Origin: an uncultured Alphaproteobacteria bacterium
GTDB lineage: Bacteria > Pseudomonadota > Alphaproteobacteria > Rs-D84
NCBI GenBank assembly: GCA_934272785.1
Contig: CAKQSE010000001.1
Location: forward strand, 62,001 to 126,000
Reading direction: 5' to 3'
DNA length: 64,000 nt
This document shows, one piece after another, positions 51,673-60,975 of this stretch. A model generated the notes under the pieces. That model was not told the DNA's origin, searched no databases, and worked only from the letters and a program-made list of their open reading frames with translations. The position numbers and the translations under genes were made by a program. Position 1 is the stretch's first letter. Each line of letters opens with the position of its first letter.

Positions 51673-52739
51673 TTCCCGTCCCAGTTGCACAAGTCTAGCA
51701 GTAAATCATCTAAAATCAACAGGCCTTTTTCCGTTGCGCAAATCCGGTCGCCATTGTCATATACCAGGTCTGGATTCGCACGCACGTAATCGGTGTTTAT
51801 AACGTGCATAACGTCATCGGTTTTATGCACACCGCGCATTGTGCGCATACCGGTGATAATCTTTTCCGTGGCGCGCGCATCAATTGTCAGCGGTTGCATT
51901 TTTATATCGTCGCCGCCACGCTGTTCATACCAGGTGCCATCAATATATGGTCGCCCCGCCGCGCCGCGTCCGATGCCGATATATGGCGCGCCGTCCCAAA
52001 CGTTCTGGTTGTGGCGACATTCGTTGCCGGGGGTGGCATAATTTGAAACCTCGTATCGGGGCAGGCCCAGCGTTCCCGCAATTGCGCAATACATATCGGC
52101 CATCGCGTCGTTTGTTGGCATATCCAGATGCATTTTACCAAACGGCGTGCCCGGCTCTATCGTCAGTTCATACATCGACACGTGCCCCAGGCCCAACGCA
52201 TTTATATCCCGACACATTTGGGTAACGGTATCCACCGTATCCCCCGGAATTCCATATATAAAATCCGCATTTACGCGCAGGCCAAATCCCATCGCCGCGC
52301 CCAGCAATTCCAACGCGTCGCGCACGCTGTGCCGCCGCCCCAGGAATTTTAGCGCGTCATCGTTCAATCGTTGCACCCCAATCGACAGGCGATTTACCCC
52401 CGTATCCACAAATTCGCGCAACCCCGTCGCGTCCAATGTCCCAGGATTGGATTCCAATGTGATTTCTGTATTTGGGGCAATGTTAAAATTATCGCGCAAT
52501 GCGCCCATAATCCGGGCAAATACACGGGTCGGTATCAGTGACGGCGTGCCACCACCAAAAAACACGGTTGGCACCGTTGTGTTGCCGATGCGCGCGCCCC
52601 AGAATTCGATTTCACGCACAATCCCGTCGGCGAACCCGTCCCAATCGGGTGCACTGCACGCGGCGGAAAAAAACGCACAATAATTGCACTTTGACATGCA
52701 AAAAGGCGTGTGAATATATATGTTATGCGGCATTTCCAT
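51669..52739 (-). CDS. hemW: HemW-like radical SAM protein
   Basis: 356 residues from ATG at 52739 (MEMPHNIYIHTPFC); two other ATG codons are within ten residues. The radical SAM motif CMSKCNYC is near residue 15. TVFFGGGTPSLIP, RLSIGVQRLNDDALKFLGR and CRHNQNVWDG are typical of HemW, the haem chaperone, which differs from HemN by its missing extra Cys. Coproporphyrinogen oxidase activity is therefore not assumed. A promoter ends 7 nt before this start codon. Confidence 0.9.
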   Translation of the reverse strand: MEMPHNIYIHTPFCMSKCNYCAFFSAACSAPDWDGFADGIVREIEFWGARIGNTTVPTVFFGGGTPSLIPTRVFARIMGALRDNFNIAPNTEITLESNPGTLDATGLREFVDTGVNRLSIGVQRLNDDALKFLGRRHSVRDALELLGAAMGFGLRVNADFIYGIPGDTVDTVTQMCRDINALGLGHVSMYELTIEPGTPFGKMHLDMPTNDAMADMYCAIAGTLGLPRYEVSNYATPGNECRHNQNVWDGAPYIGIGRGAAGRPYIDGTWYEQRGGDDIKMQPLTIDARATEKIITGMRTMRGVHKTDDVMHVINTDYVRANPDLVYDNGDRICATEKGLLILDDLLLDLCNWDGK

Positions 52740-52746
52740 GTGACGC

Positions 52747-52774
52747 ATTGTATCGCGGTATAAAATCGGTGCAA
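52747..52774 (-). promoter_or_regulatory. hemW promoter, probably leaderless
   Basis: Minus-strand TTGCAC and TACAAT with a 16-nt spacer; the -10 box ends 7 nt before the ATG at 52739 and overlaps an alternative upstream ATG. Confidence 0.55.
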
Positions 52775-52793
52775 GTGATAAATGAAATCACTT

Positions 52794-52820
52794 TTGTGAC
52801 CGGATTTTTTGTGATATAAT
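52794..52820 (+). promoter_or_regulatory. Promoter for the outer-membrane protein gene
   Basis: TTGTGA and a perfect TATAAT with a short 15-nt spacer, 18 nt before the ATG at 52838. Confidence 0.5.
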
Positions 52821-52837
52821 AAACCCAAGAAAAAGAA

Positions 52838-54313
52838 ATGAAGACAGGAATTATAACCTTTTTTACCGGCGTTTTTGCGTCTGTCGCGGCGTTCGCTGCG
52901 AACGAGGGCGTGCCGTCGTATTACCAGACATCACAAACCAATGCGAACCAGGCGGGCTATTCCCAATACCAGGCCCAGGGTTACACGAAATATGTCGGGC
53001 AATCTGGGGATAAACAGATTGTGGGCAGTCGGACCTATTCATACCAGGTTCCGCGTCAAACGGTTGTGCAACCAACATATACCGGCACAATGACGGCAAA
53101 CGGCATTTCTGGCGCAGACACGGCGCGAACAACAATTATGCCGACATACGCCCGTCGTTTTGCAAACTTTGAATTTGAAACCGGGGTCAATTCCATTTTG
53201 AAATGGGATGACATGGTGTTTAATGAATTTGGTGTCACGGCCCAGCATAATTTCAGCCTGCGCAATTTTGACATGTTCGCGTTTGCCGAATATTCATATG
53301 GCCAGATGGCGTCCGGTGGACTGTCCATGGACTATGACCTGAAACCGTTTGATGAATCCAAACCGACCGAGGGGATATTTACCATTTCTGTCGGGGACGA
53401 ATCTGGACGCACAAACCATTTCCGTTTTGGTATTGGTGCACACCACGTGTGGGATATCGGTGGATGGAAATTGTCGCCATCATTTGGATATGAAATATTC
53501 AAGCATAATCTGGAAATGTCCAACCACTATTACCCGAATCCGGGCGTGTATTTGCCATTGATGACGGACAAGGGCGCATATGTCTATGGCGATGCGGCTG
53601 GCAATTATTATTCTGTGCCCGTCGGGACCGAGGTTTCAGACGATTGGTATCAGGTGTGTATGTCGCCCGAAGATTTAAAGGTTGTGCCGGCATCATCGAA
53701 CGGGACGATATTCTCGCTGGGGACATCGTTGCCGACAATCGATTATGATGCGTCATGGGGCACGGTGCCATGGGGCGTGGACGCGGGCGAATGCGTTATT
53801 ATCGGCGGTGATGGCCCAATTATTGTAGAGGGTAAAACCCACGAGTACAACACGACCTGGTCCGGATTTTATATCGGGCTAGAGGTGGAAAAACAAATGA
53901 CCCTGTCGGACAAGCTGCGCTTTTATGTCCAGTTTGGTATGCCGAAATATTCATCCGAAGGAATTTGGCCCAACCGTGATGACTGGCAACAGAACCCCAG
54001 TTTCCTTGACGAGGGATCCAACGGTGCATATTCATACCAGGCCGAAATGGAATACAATATGCGGGTGTCTGACCGTCTGCAATTGGTGTTGCGTGCCGAT
54101 ACGAATTACTTCTATGTTGGCAAGATTGGTGGTGAGTTGTATATCGCCGAATATTCCCAATTCTTGATAGAAAATGGGCAATACGTTTTGGACGACAATG
54201 GTAATCCGATAATCGAAACGATTGCGGCGCATACTGAAAAAATCAGTGACCAGTTAAAGCATGCCACATGGCAATCGTTCGGATTGCACCTGGGGCTGAA
54301 ATACGCATTTTAA
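52838..54313 (+). CDS. Outer-membrane beta-barrel protein
   Basis: 491 residues, no specific family recognised. A signal peptide (MKTGIITFFTGVFASVAAFA) precedes a Tyr/Gln-rich segment (about 22-75), then many alternating amphipathic strands with aromatic residues (FEFETGVNSIL, FDMFAFAEYSYG, LRFYVQFGMP, LQLVLRADTNYFYVG). The protein ends in YAF, the C-terminal Phe signature read by the Bam complex. Two Cys in the middle could form a disulfide. It precedes a lytic transglycosylase by 18 nt, suggesting an operon. Confidence 0.82.
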   Translation: MKTGIITFFTGVFASVAAFAANEGVPSYYQTSQTNANQAGYSQYQAQGYTKYVGQSGDKQIVGSRTYSYQVPRQTVVQPTYTGTMTANGISGADTARTTIMPTYARRFANFEFETGVNSILKWDDMVFNEFGVTAQHNFSLRNFDMFAFAEYSYGQMASGGLSMDYDLKPFDESKPTEGIFTISVGDESGRTNHFRFGIGAHHVWDIGGWKLSPSFGYEIFKHNLEMSNHYYPNPGVYLPLMTDKGAYVYGDAAGNYYSVPVGTEVSDDWYQVCMSPEDLKVVPASSNGTIFSLGTSLPTIDYDASWGTVPWGVDAGECVIIGGDGPIIVEGKTHEYNTTWSGFYIGLEVEKQMTLSDKLRFYVQFGMPKYSSEGIWPNRDDWQQNPSFLDEGSNGAYSYQAEMEYNMRVSDRLQLVLRADTNYFYVGKIGGELYIAEYSQFLIENGQYVLDDNGNPIIETIAAHTEKISDQLKHATWQSFGLHLGLKYAF

Positions 54314-54331
54314 TATAGGGGGGAACCAAAT

Positions 54332-55450
54332 ATGACCCAACCAAGACTGTTCGCATGCATGGCGTGCGTGGGGCTGTTGTGTATGTCGCGTGCGGTGGCC
54401 GCACCGACCGAATATGTTGTCTCCATTGCGCCAGACGTGGCACCCGTGGTTGCCGACCGTGGGGCGTTTGATATGGTGCGGTGGGAATCCGTGCTGGACG
54501 ATATTCGCACACGTGCGGCGGCCCAGAATATATCGCGCCGGACAATTGACGCAACGCTAAAAAATCCGGCCTTTATTCCAAATATTGTAAAGCGTGACCA
54601 GAACCAGTCTGAATTTAAACTGACACTGGATGGATACCTGGCACGCACAGTTGCACCATCGCGCATTGCAATGGGGCATAAAATGGCGCATCGTTATCCG
54701 ACGTTATTGCACCGCGTGGAACAGACCTATGGCGTCCAGCCGCATGTTATTTTGGCATTTTGGGGCATGGAATCAAACTATGGTGCGCGTATGGCTGACC
54801 ACCCGTTGCGCGACGCATTTGTCACATTGATATACGAGGGTCGTCGTCAAACGTTCTTTACGAACCAGTTGTTGGCCCTGATGAAAATCGCCGATAAAAA
54901 CGGCGACGATATTTCATCATTTGGGGGCAGTTGGGCCGGTGCCATGGGGCATTTCCAGTTTATACCAACAACGCTGGCGCAATATGGCGTTGATGGCAAT
55001 GGCGATGGTAAAATAGACATCAGCGGCAGCATTGGTGACGCCATGATGTCGGCGGGAAATTACCTGAATAAACTGGGCTGGAACCCGAACGAGCGTATCG
55101 CGCGTCGCGTTACATTGCCGGCGGATTTTGACGTGTCACTGTTGGACGGCAAAACGAAACAATCCCTGGATGCCTGGGCGGCATTGGGCGTCACAAACCC
55201 AGACGGCACGGCGTTGCCCTCATCGGCGATGGTGGCGGGCCTGGTCGCAGATACGGTTGCAATCCAGGACGCACGTATGAACGCGGCAATCGCGCCAACC
55301 GACCCAAATGCGGTCGATACAGATGTCGCGCCAATGCCAATGATAACGGCGTATTTGACGTATCCAAATTTCTATCGGATAAAGCGGTGGAATAATTCTA
55401 ATTGGTATGCAATCGCAATCAGTGAATTGTCCGACCAACTGCGTGATTGA
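54332..55450 (+). CDS. Lytic murein transglycosylase (MltB/SLT_2 family)
   Basis: 372 residues. A signal peptide (about 1-23) is followed by the family's catalytic domain with ILAFWGMESNYGARM, which holds the catalytic Glu, and FGGSWAGAMGHFQFIPTTLAQYGVDGNGDG. It cleaves the MurNAc-GlcNAc bond to give anhydromuropeptides in the periplasm. There is no lipobox, so it is probably soluble. GGGGGGAA lies before the ATG. It likely shares an mRNA with the outer-membrane protein gene. Confidence 0.93.
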   Translation: MTQPRLFACMACVGLLCMSRAVAAPTEYVVSIAPDVAPVVADRGAFDMVRWESVLDDIRTRAAAQNISRRTIDATLKNPAFIPNIVKRDQNQSEFKLTLDGYLARTVAPSRIAMGHKMAHRYPTLLHRVEQTYGVQPHVILAFWGMESNYGARMADHPLRDAFVTLIYEGRRQTFFTNQLLALMKIADKNGDDISSFGGSWAGAMGHFQFIPTTLAQYGVDGNGDGKIDISGSIGDAMMSAGNYLNKLGWNPNERIARRVTLPADFDVSLLDGKTKQSLDAWAALGVTNPDGTALPSSAMVAGLVADTVAIQDARMNAAIAPTDPNAVDTDVAPMPMITAYLTYPNFYRIKRWNNSNWYAIAISELSDQLRD

Positions 55451-55475
55451 TTTTTTGTTGGATTTGTGGTATAAT
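55447..55475 (+). promoter_or_regulatory. Promoter ahead of a terminator hairpin
   Basis: TTGATT and TATAAT with a 17-nt spacer; a terminator hairpin follows 11 nt later, so a transcript begun here would meet it at once. Confidence 0.55.
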
Positions 55476-55485
55476 ACCCACATTC

Positions 55486-55518
55486 GCCGACGCATTACGC
55501 GTCGGTGTTTTTTTTATA
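55486..55518 (+). terminator. Intrinsic terminator or attenuator
   Basis: GCCGACGC/GCGTCGGT hairpin followed by eight T. It can end the transglycosylase transcript, or attenuate transcription from the promoter at 55447. Confidence 0.8.
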
Positions 55519-55549
55519 AATTTACTTCAAACTAAATAAAGGAAAAACA

Positions 55550-55990
55550 ATGTCACGACAAATTCAATTCAGACGCGGCACCGCCGACCAACATAAAACA
55601 TTTACCGGTGCCCCGGGCGAGATAACGGTTGATTTAACCAATAAAACCCTGCGTGTGCATGACGGCGAAACCCCGGGCGGCACGATGCTGGCCCGCATGT
55701 CCGATGTTGGTGTGGCCACGCCGCAATTGGACTTTGACGCGCGCACAGATTATACATCTGCATCCCAGATAACTATCCCGTCAAACGGGATTTTATTTTG
55801 CCGTGGTAACACGCGTGCATTGGATTGGGTTACGTCTGATTTTAATACCGTTATCATGGCGGAATATGTCCTGTCCAGTAATTATACAACGGTGTGGGCA
55901 CCCGTCTTTGCGGGCCAGTGCCTGAAAAACAGGTCAATATCAGAATACCAAATGCTGGTGTTTATACCGTATAAAACGGCCACTATTTAG
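55550..55990 (+). CDS. Phage tropism-determinant-like N-terminal domain protein
   Basis: 146 residues with AAAGGA before the ATG. The first half (QIQFRRGTADQHKTFTGAPG, then EITVDLTNKTLRVHDGE) closely resembles the N-terminal beta domain of phage tail proteins such as Mtd, where it mounts the receptor-binding tip. The second half (WVTSDFNTVIMAEYVLSSNY) is not recognised. No signal peptide and no phage structural gene is nearby. Function unknown. Confidence 0.7.
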   Translation: MSRQIQFRRGTADQHKTFTGAPGEITVDLTNKTLRVHDGETPGGTMLARMSDVGVATPQLDFDARTDYTSASQITIPSNGILFCRGNTRALDWVTSDFNTVIMAEYVLSSNYTTVWAPVFAGQCLKNRSISEYQMLVFIPYKTATI

Positions 55991-56019
55991 TTGTGTTTGG
56001 CGGATTGCCTTGCTATCAT
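55991..56019 (+). promoter_or_regulatory. Promoter of the 56027 gene, probably leaderless
   Basis: TTGTGT and TATCAT with a 17-nt spacer; the -10 box ends 7 nt before the ATG at 56027 and no ribosome binding site is visible. Confidence 0.5.
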
Positions 56020-56026
56020 TGTGGGT

Positions 56027-57955
56027 ATGATAAATGACAAAATAAAATCTTTGATTGATTGTCACGATTGTATATCGTTTGACATATTTGACACATTGTT
56101 GGTGCGTCCGTATATGAATCCATATCACTTTATCCGTCATATGGAACAATATACCGGTCGCACCGGATTTACCGCCGCGCGTATGGCAGCAGAACATCGC
56201 GCCCGGTCATGTGGTGGCGAAGATACGACGTTGGACGCAATATACGCAAATATTGATGCGTCATTTCGCGATATGCGTGGGGTCGAGGTTGAATTTGAAT
56301 CACGTATTCTGCGCCCGCGTCCGGGCATGATTGATGTGTATAATTACGCACGTCAATCGGGCAAGAAAATTGCCATAATTTCTGATATGTATTTACTGTC
56401 ATCGGATCTTGCGCGCATATTGCGCGACAACGGTTGTGACGGATGGAACTGGATGTATATATCTGGCGAACATAACCGGTCAAAGCGGACGGGTAATCTG
56501 TTTAAAACGTTCTTGGCGGACACAGGATTGCGCCCGGGCGCGGTTTTGCACATTGGTGATTCTGTGACGTCTGATGTTCAAAATGCGCGCCGGTGTGGTA
56601 TTGACGCGTTGCATGTGCCAAGTTTGGCAGATGCATTTTTATCGGCACCGCAAAATCGTCGCTTTTGCCAATTGTATCGCGCGAATCCGGATTCGTTGAC
56701 CATCAGTATGATTTTAATGCGTATGGCGCACAAGATGTCGGCGCGCCCCGATTTATTAAATAATCGCGATTTGTATTGGGATGATTTTGCATATTGCATT
56801 GGTGGGCCAATTGCATATGGTTTAACCCGTTTTTCTGTGGATACGGCACTGGCGCGTGGTGCGCACGATTTGCTGTTTATCGCACGCGATGGATTTGTTA
56901 TGCATAAAATTGCGAATATGTTGTTGACGGGCAATTCCACCGCGCGTGCGCATTATGTTTATGCCCAGCGTATGTTACATGCGAAATGTTTGCTGTCCTG
57001 GGGCGATGAACATAACGCAAATGTTGTATTGGATATTTTACGTGGCACCGGCACGCCAATCCCAGACACATTTGATTCATACGCGGCCAAGGATGCGTTT
57101 ATCAAATCACACCTGGATATTCTGCGTCCATGTGCGGATAAAAATTTATCAGAATATAAACAGTATTTGGCGAACTTTCACCTGGATACGAAATCGCCGA
57201 TTGCGATTATTGATTCTGGGGCGGCAACATTTTCGGCGCAACGCCTGTTGCGGCACGCACTGGGGGATAATGTGTTCGGGGTCTACAGTGTGGGGAATAT
57301 TAAAAACGCCCAACGCTATGACATAGATTACGTTGCCTGGGCACCGATTTCATCTGATATTGACAGCATTACGTCATTGATAGAATTTGTTCTGATGTCA
57401 CCCGAAGGACCGGTTGTCGATTTAATCAACGCCGCGCCCGTCCACCAGAAAAATCCGCATTTGCGCGAGGTTGCACGTAACCGCCTGGCCGAAATAATGA
57501 TTCCACAGATTGTTGATTTTTCGCGCGATGTTTTGGATTCGGTCACTGCGGTGCCGGTCGTATTTTCGCCACGTGATTTAAATGAATATATTTCGGCATT
57601 TTGTTCAAATATGTCAAAACTGGATACAGAAAAACTGGGTGATGTATGGTGTGCATCAAATGCGTCGCATACCGAATATAACCAATCATTACTGGCACAA
57701 ATAAATCATTATAATCGTCGCGTGACGGCGTATTATTTGCTGTTCTTGCGCGTGTTCACGCGGATTGCATATCGGCATCATGGTGCGCTGTGCCTGGGGC
57801 GGCGCACGCCGTTTATATCATGGCAGGAACGCGACAATATTGTGCGGTATCGGTTGTTCGATGTGGTGCCCCTGATGCGTATCAAGAAACGCCATAACCG
57901 CAAATGCTATGACCTGTTTGGATTCCTGCGCATCGCCCGGGTTAAATGTTTGTGA
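56027..57955 (+). CDS. HAD-family predicted hydrolase (COG5610-like) linked to glycan genes
   Basis: 642 residues from ATG at 56027 (MINDKIKSLIDCHD). It has a HAD motif I (ISFDIFDTLLVRP), motif II (AIISDMYLL), and motif IV (HIGDSVTSDVQNARRCG). The C-terminal 350 residues form a second domain of unknown function. Such proteins occur in polysaccharide clusters and are often annotated as predicted hydrolases acting on sugars. It faces five minus-strand glycosyltransferase genes convergently. Substrate unknown. Confidence 0.75.
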   Translation: MINDKIKSLIDCHDCISFDIFDTLLVRPYMNPYHFIRHMEQYTGRTGFTAARMAAEHRARSCGGEDTTLDAIYANIDASFRDMRGVEVEFESRILRPRPGMIDVYNYARQSGKKIAIISDMYLLSSDLARILRDNGCDGWNWMYISGEHNRSKRTGNLFKTFLADTGLRPGAVLHIGDSVTSDVQNARRCGIDALHVPSLADAFLSAPQNRRFCQLYRANPDSLTISMILMRMAHKMSARPDLLNNRDLYWDDFAYCIGGPIAYGLTRFSVDTALARGAHDLLFIARDGFVMHKIANMLLTGNSTARAHYVYAQRMLHAKCLLSWGDEHNANVVLDILRGTGTPIPDTFDSYAAKDAFIKSHLDILRPCADKNLSEYKQYLANFHLDTKSPIAIIDSGAATFSAQRLLRHALGDNVFGVYSVGNIKNAQRYDIDYVAWAPISSDIDSITSLIEFVLMSPEGPVVDLINAAPVHQKNPHLREVARNRLAEIMIPQIVDFSRDVLDSVTAVPVVFSPRDLNEYISAFCSNMSKLDTEKLGDVWCASNASHTEYNQSLLAQINHYNRRVTAYYLLFLRVFTRIAYRHHGALCLGRRTPFISWQERDNIVRYRLFDVVPLMRIKKRHNRKCYDLFGFLRIARVKCL

Positions 57956-57982
57956 TGACTTAGTGTTTTTTACTTTATTTTT

Positions 57983-58870
57983 TTATTTTTTACGCCACCA
58001 TAACCCAAATCTATAACGTTTGCCGGTATAATAATCTGGAATCCATTCTTTTGCATTTACCGGATTGTATCCCTGGAAATGCAATAGTGGAAAACGTAGT
58101 TTCTGGCCAGTGCCGCGGTCAAATCCATATACGGCCCCATTTTCAAATACCAGTTTTTTATGTGCGCCATCGGCGACGCATTCCGTTGTGTCCAGGATAG
58201 TTTCGTCTATGCGGTTTAATTCGCCGTTTACCATAAAAGGCGTTGAAAAATTGAACAAGCGGTTTGCATTTTCGCGAACAAATAAAAATATCTGGGTCAT
58301 GTCACATACACCATATGGTTCGTTTCGTGATTTATGCCATGCCATTTTTTCATCAAATAATTTCAGATATTTTTTATCCTGATATGACGCAACAAAGAAG
58401 TCTAACAATTCTTTTAATGTATCACGATGAAAATAACCAATTGGTGGCCCGGCAATCCACCAGCCTGGATTTTCTGGGGTCAGACTTTTTGCACTGACGG
58501 CGAAATCATATTCTTTAACGACATTATGCAGTTCGGCCAGATTATCATATACCAATACATCAGAATCTAATGAAAATACATCGTCCAAATTATTTTTTAC
58601 CATATATTCATACACACAGAACCAGCGTTGATAACAAAACAGCTCGTATTCCACAGATGTTGCATTTTTGTGAACATATACATTTGCGAAATTATTTGCG
58701 CCGGAAAAATAATCACTAAGATATGCATGTGTTACAAAAGGGTATTTATCATTTGATTTGTCACCCATTAAAACAATATTCGCATTCGGATTTGTTTTAT
58801 GCACCTGGGCCAAGACATATTTTAAATGTTTTGGGTTCCCACGATGAGTAATAATGATATTACATGCCAT
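57983..58870 (-). CDS. Glycosyltransferase (GT-A type)
   Basis: 295 residues. The N-terminal strand (NIIITHRGNPKHLKYVLAQV) and DSDVLVYDN, a DxD-type metal-binding motif near residue 100, support a nucleotide-sugar-dependent transferase. The C-terminal part carries many aromatic residues. The family is not certain; sugar donor and acceptor are unknown. It is the last gene of the five-gene minus-strand glycan cluster. Confidence 0.75.
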   Translation of the reverse strand: MACNIIITHRGNPKHLKYVLAQVHKTNPNANIVLMGDKSNDKYPFVTHAYLSDYFSGANNFANVYVHKNATSVEYELFCYQRWFCVYEYMVKNNLDDVFSLDSDVLVYDNLAELHNVVKEYDFAVSAKSLTPENPGWWIAGPPIGYFHRDTLKELLDFFVASYQDKKYLKLFDEKMAWHKSRNEPYGVCDMTQIFLFVRENANRLFNFSTPFMVNGELNRIDETILDTTECVADGAHKKLVFENGAVYGFDRGTGQKLRFPLLHFQGYNPVNAKEWIPDYYTGKRYRFGLWWRKK

Positions 58871-58880
58871 TTGTGATGCC

Positions 58881-59834
58881 TTATTTGTTTTTGATTTTGT
58901 TTTTTAATTTTTTACGCCACGATTTAACCGGACATAGTTTTATTATTGGCCAGAACATTATGCGTTTTAATTTTGTGCGCCAGCCTGGAAAATAATATTC
59001 GCGATTATAAAATGGTGACCGCACCAGGTATGCCCAATAATTTTGTTTTATTTTGTCGGGTGTCCGCCGCCAGATTTTTGGCCAGCCGCCTGCATAATGA
59101 ATAATTTTAGGATTTTGTTTCGCTTGCACCAGGCGTTTATACGAATGTACACGGGATAGCCATGGATATTCTGGTGTATTTTTTATATCGTCGGCATCAT
59201 AGATGTTTTCCAGGACGCAGTATTCAAATGGCACATCATTGATTTTTTTCGCGGCCAAATTCAGTATATCTAAATCAAAGAATTTTAACCGTGTGCCGAA
59301 CGTCTTGATTATATCAAAGAAATGTTCGCGCATATTTTCATTACGCCACTTTTTCGCATTGATAACCATAAATCCTGGCATATAAATAAATGGCTTTGTG
59401 TTTTCTGGAAAATGTGGATGAATACCATGCTTTTCATCGGCGCGTTCAGCGGCGATTCCCGACCAATCTGCATTGCCCATTGGCGCGTTATATATATCTG
59501 TTAAATCGGCACAGAATAATACATCAACATCAGACCATATTATTTTATCATAATCTGGTATTAAATCTGCAACCAGCAGGCGATAGTATGTTTCAATGCC
59601 ACTCCATCCCGTTGGCGCATCGTCCAGGCATGACGCGTCAACCATAATCCATCTAATTGGACATATTTGTTCTATTTTTCGCATGGTGGATTTTTTTAGC
59701 CCCCCATGTAAAACAATAACATCGTATTCGGTTCCGGATGCCCGGGAATCAATCAGCGATTGAATTGCCACACTGGCGGGCAGGGCATAATTATCATCAA
59801 ACGCGAAAACGACTGGTATTTTTTTATTTGCCAT
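58881..59834 (-). CDS. Family 8-like glycosyltransferase
   Basis: 317 residues. IPVVFAFDDNYALPASVAIQ and IWSDVDVLFCADL (DxD motif), and HYAGGWPKIW near the C-terminus, match family 8 galactosyl/glucosyltransferases of lipopolysaccharide and other cell-surface glycans. The basic C-terminal end (KSWRKKLKNKIKNK) suggests membrane contact. It overlaps the upstream gene's stop by 11 nt. Donor sugar unknown. Confidence 0.85.
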   Translation of the reverse strand: MANKKIPVVFAFDDNYALPASVAIQSLIDSRASGTEYDVIVLHGGLKKSTMRKIEQICPIRWIMVDASCLDDAPTGWSGIETYYRLLVADLIPDYDKIIWSDVDVLFCADLTDIYNAPMGNADWSGIAAERADEKHGIHPHFPENTKPFIYMPGFMVINAKKWRNENMREHFFDIIKTFGTRLKFFDLDILNLAAKKINDVPFEYCVLENIYDADDIKNTPEYPWLSRVHSYKRLVQAKQNPKIIHYAGGWPKIWRRTPDKIKQNYWAYLVRSPFYNREYYFPGWRTKLKRIMFWPIIKLCPVKSWRKKLKNKIKNK

Positions 59835-60975
59835 TTAACATATCTCTTAAATTTTCAATACTTTCGGTGGTGATTGCGTTGGCGGTGTTGGTCAGCGCAG
59901 TTTGCATTTGGCTATATTTGTCGGGCGCAATATCAATTGCGTGCGCCATTGCATCGGCCAGCGTGCCGTCATAAACAATCGCATTTGTTTCATCAAAACG
60001 ATAGAATTCGGCAAACTTTTTATGGACAATTGGAACCTTGGCAAAGCCATAGATCAATTGCGCCGAACCGGTAACGCCTGTTGTGATATACCGGTCGTGG
60101 GCGGGATTTTCTTGATCCAACAGTGTTAAAAAGAAATCTGCATTTTCAATCTGGTCAAACATACGTGGGAAATCCAGGCGTCCCATAATCTGGATATGCG
60201 GATGTAATTCGGTCGGTATATCCGACATTTTGCCGCGCCCAATAACCGTAACCATAAAATCACGGTGATGGCGAACCAGTTGCTGCATCGCATCAATCAA
60301 CATGGCAAAGTTTTTGCGCTGGGGTTCTATGCCGCCGACAACGATAAAGCGGGTTGGGTTGTGCTTTGGTAATTTTTTTACGGTCCCAAACATGTGCGGG
60401 TTGATAAATGTGCCGCGGTCAAATTTCCCCAGTGTTATCAGACGGCCTGAGTTTAACATATCTGCCTCGCCAAATTCTGTCACATCGCCCAGGTCGTGTT
60501 CAATGACGTGTATTCGTGGTAATTGCTGCGTAAAGAATTGCAGGCTGGACGTATATCCGCCAGCCGGTTTTTGTGCCCAGTAACATGCGCTGGTCATCAG
60601 GAAAACTGCACGATACTTATCGCATTTGGGATTGTCAAAGAACAAATTTAACCCCCGCATGCCAATCTTGAAAACACGCGTGTTGTGCATATCCTGGCGA
60701 CAAAATGGACGCTCTGACAGTGGACACTCGTTCATCAAAATGTCAACGTTCATACCCAATTTCTGAAACAGGGGCAGAATGCCACCTGTAACTTCGCCAT
60801 GGGTATTGTTAGGTTCTATCAGCAATACCGTGTTTGGACGAACGCGTGACGCCATAAATCGTAAATACGATATGAATTCAAAGTTCGTAATAAAACTGCG
60901 CACATTTCGGCGTGCATGGGGGTGCCATATAAACAGGCATATAAATTTTGTGAATATTTTTTTCGCTTTCTTCAT
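59824..60975 (-). CDS. GT-B-type glycosyltransferase
   Basis: 383 residues. The N-terminal half carries an LLIEPNNTHGEVTGGILPLF segment that resembles a donor/acceptor-binding GT-B loop; the C-terminal half has RFIVVGGIEPQRKNFAMLID and MVTVIGRGKMSD, typical of the GT-B donor-binding domain. The Glu/Gly-rich end (GVTGSAQLIYGFAKVPIVHK) fits the family. Its ATG overlaps the upstream gene's stop (ATGA), so translation is coupled. Confidence 0.78.
   Translation of the reverse strand: MKKAKKIFTKFICLFIWHPHARRNVRSFITNFEFISYLRFMASRVRPNTVLLIEPNNTHGEVTGGILPLFQKLGMNVDILMNECPLSERPFCRQDMHNTRVFKIGMRGLNLFFDNPKCDKYRAVFLMTSACYWAQKPAGGYTSSLQFFTQQLPRIHVIEHDLGDVTEFGEADMLNSGRLITLGKFDRGTFINPHMFGTVKKLPKHNPTRFIVVGGIEPQRKNFAMLIDAMQQLVRHHRDFMVTVIGRGKMSDIPTELHPHIQIMGRLDFPRMFDQIENADFFLTLLDQENPAHDRYITTGVTGSAQLIYGFAKVPIVHKKFAEFYRFDETNAIVYDGTLADAMAHAIDIAPDKYSQMQTALTNTANAITTESIENLRDMLNGK

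Noticed and set aside
55550..55990. Diversity-generating retroelement target
   Set aside because: The domain resembles Mtd only at its N-terminus, and no reverse transcriptase or template repeat was seen in the window.
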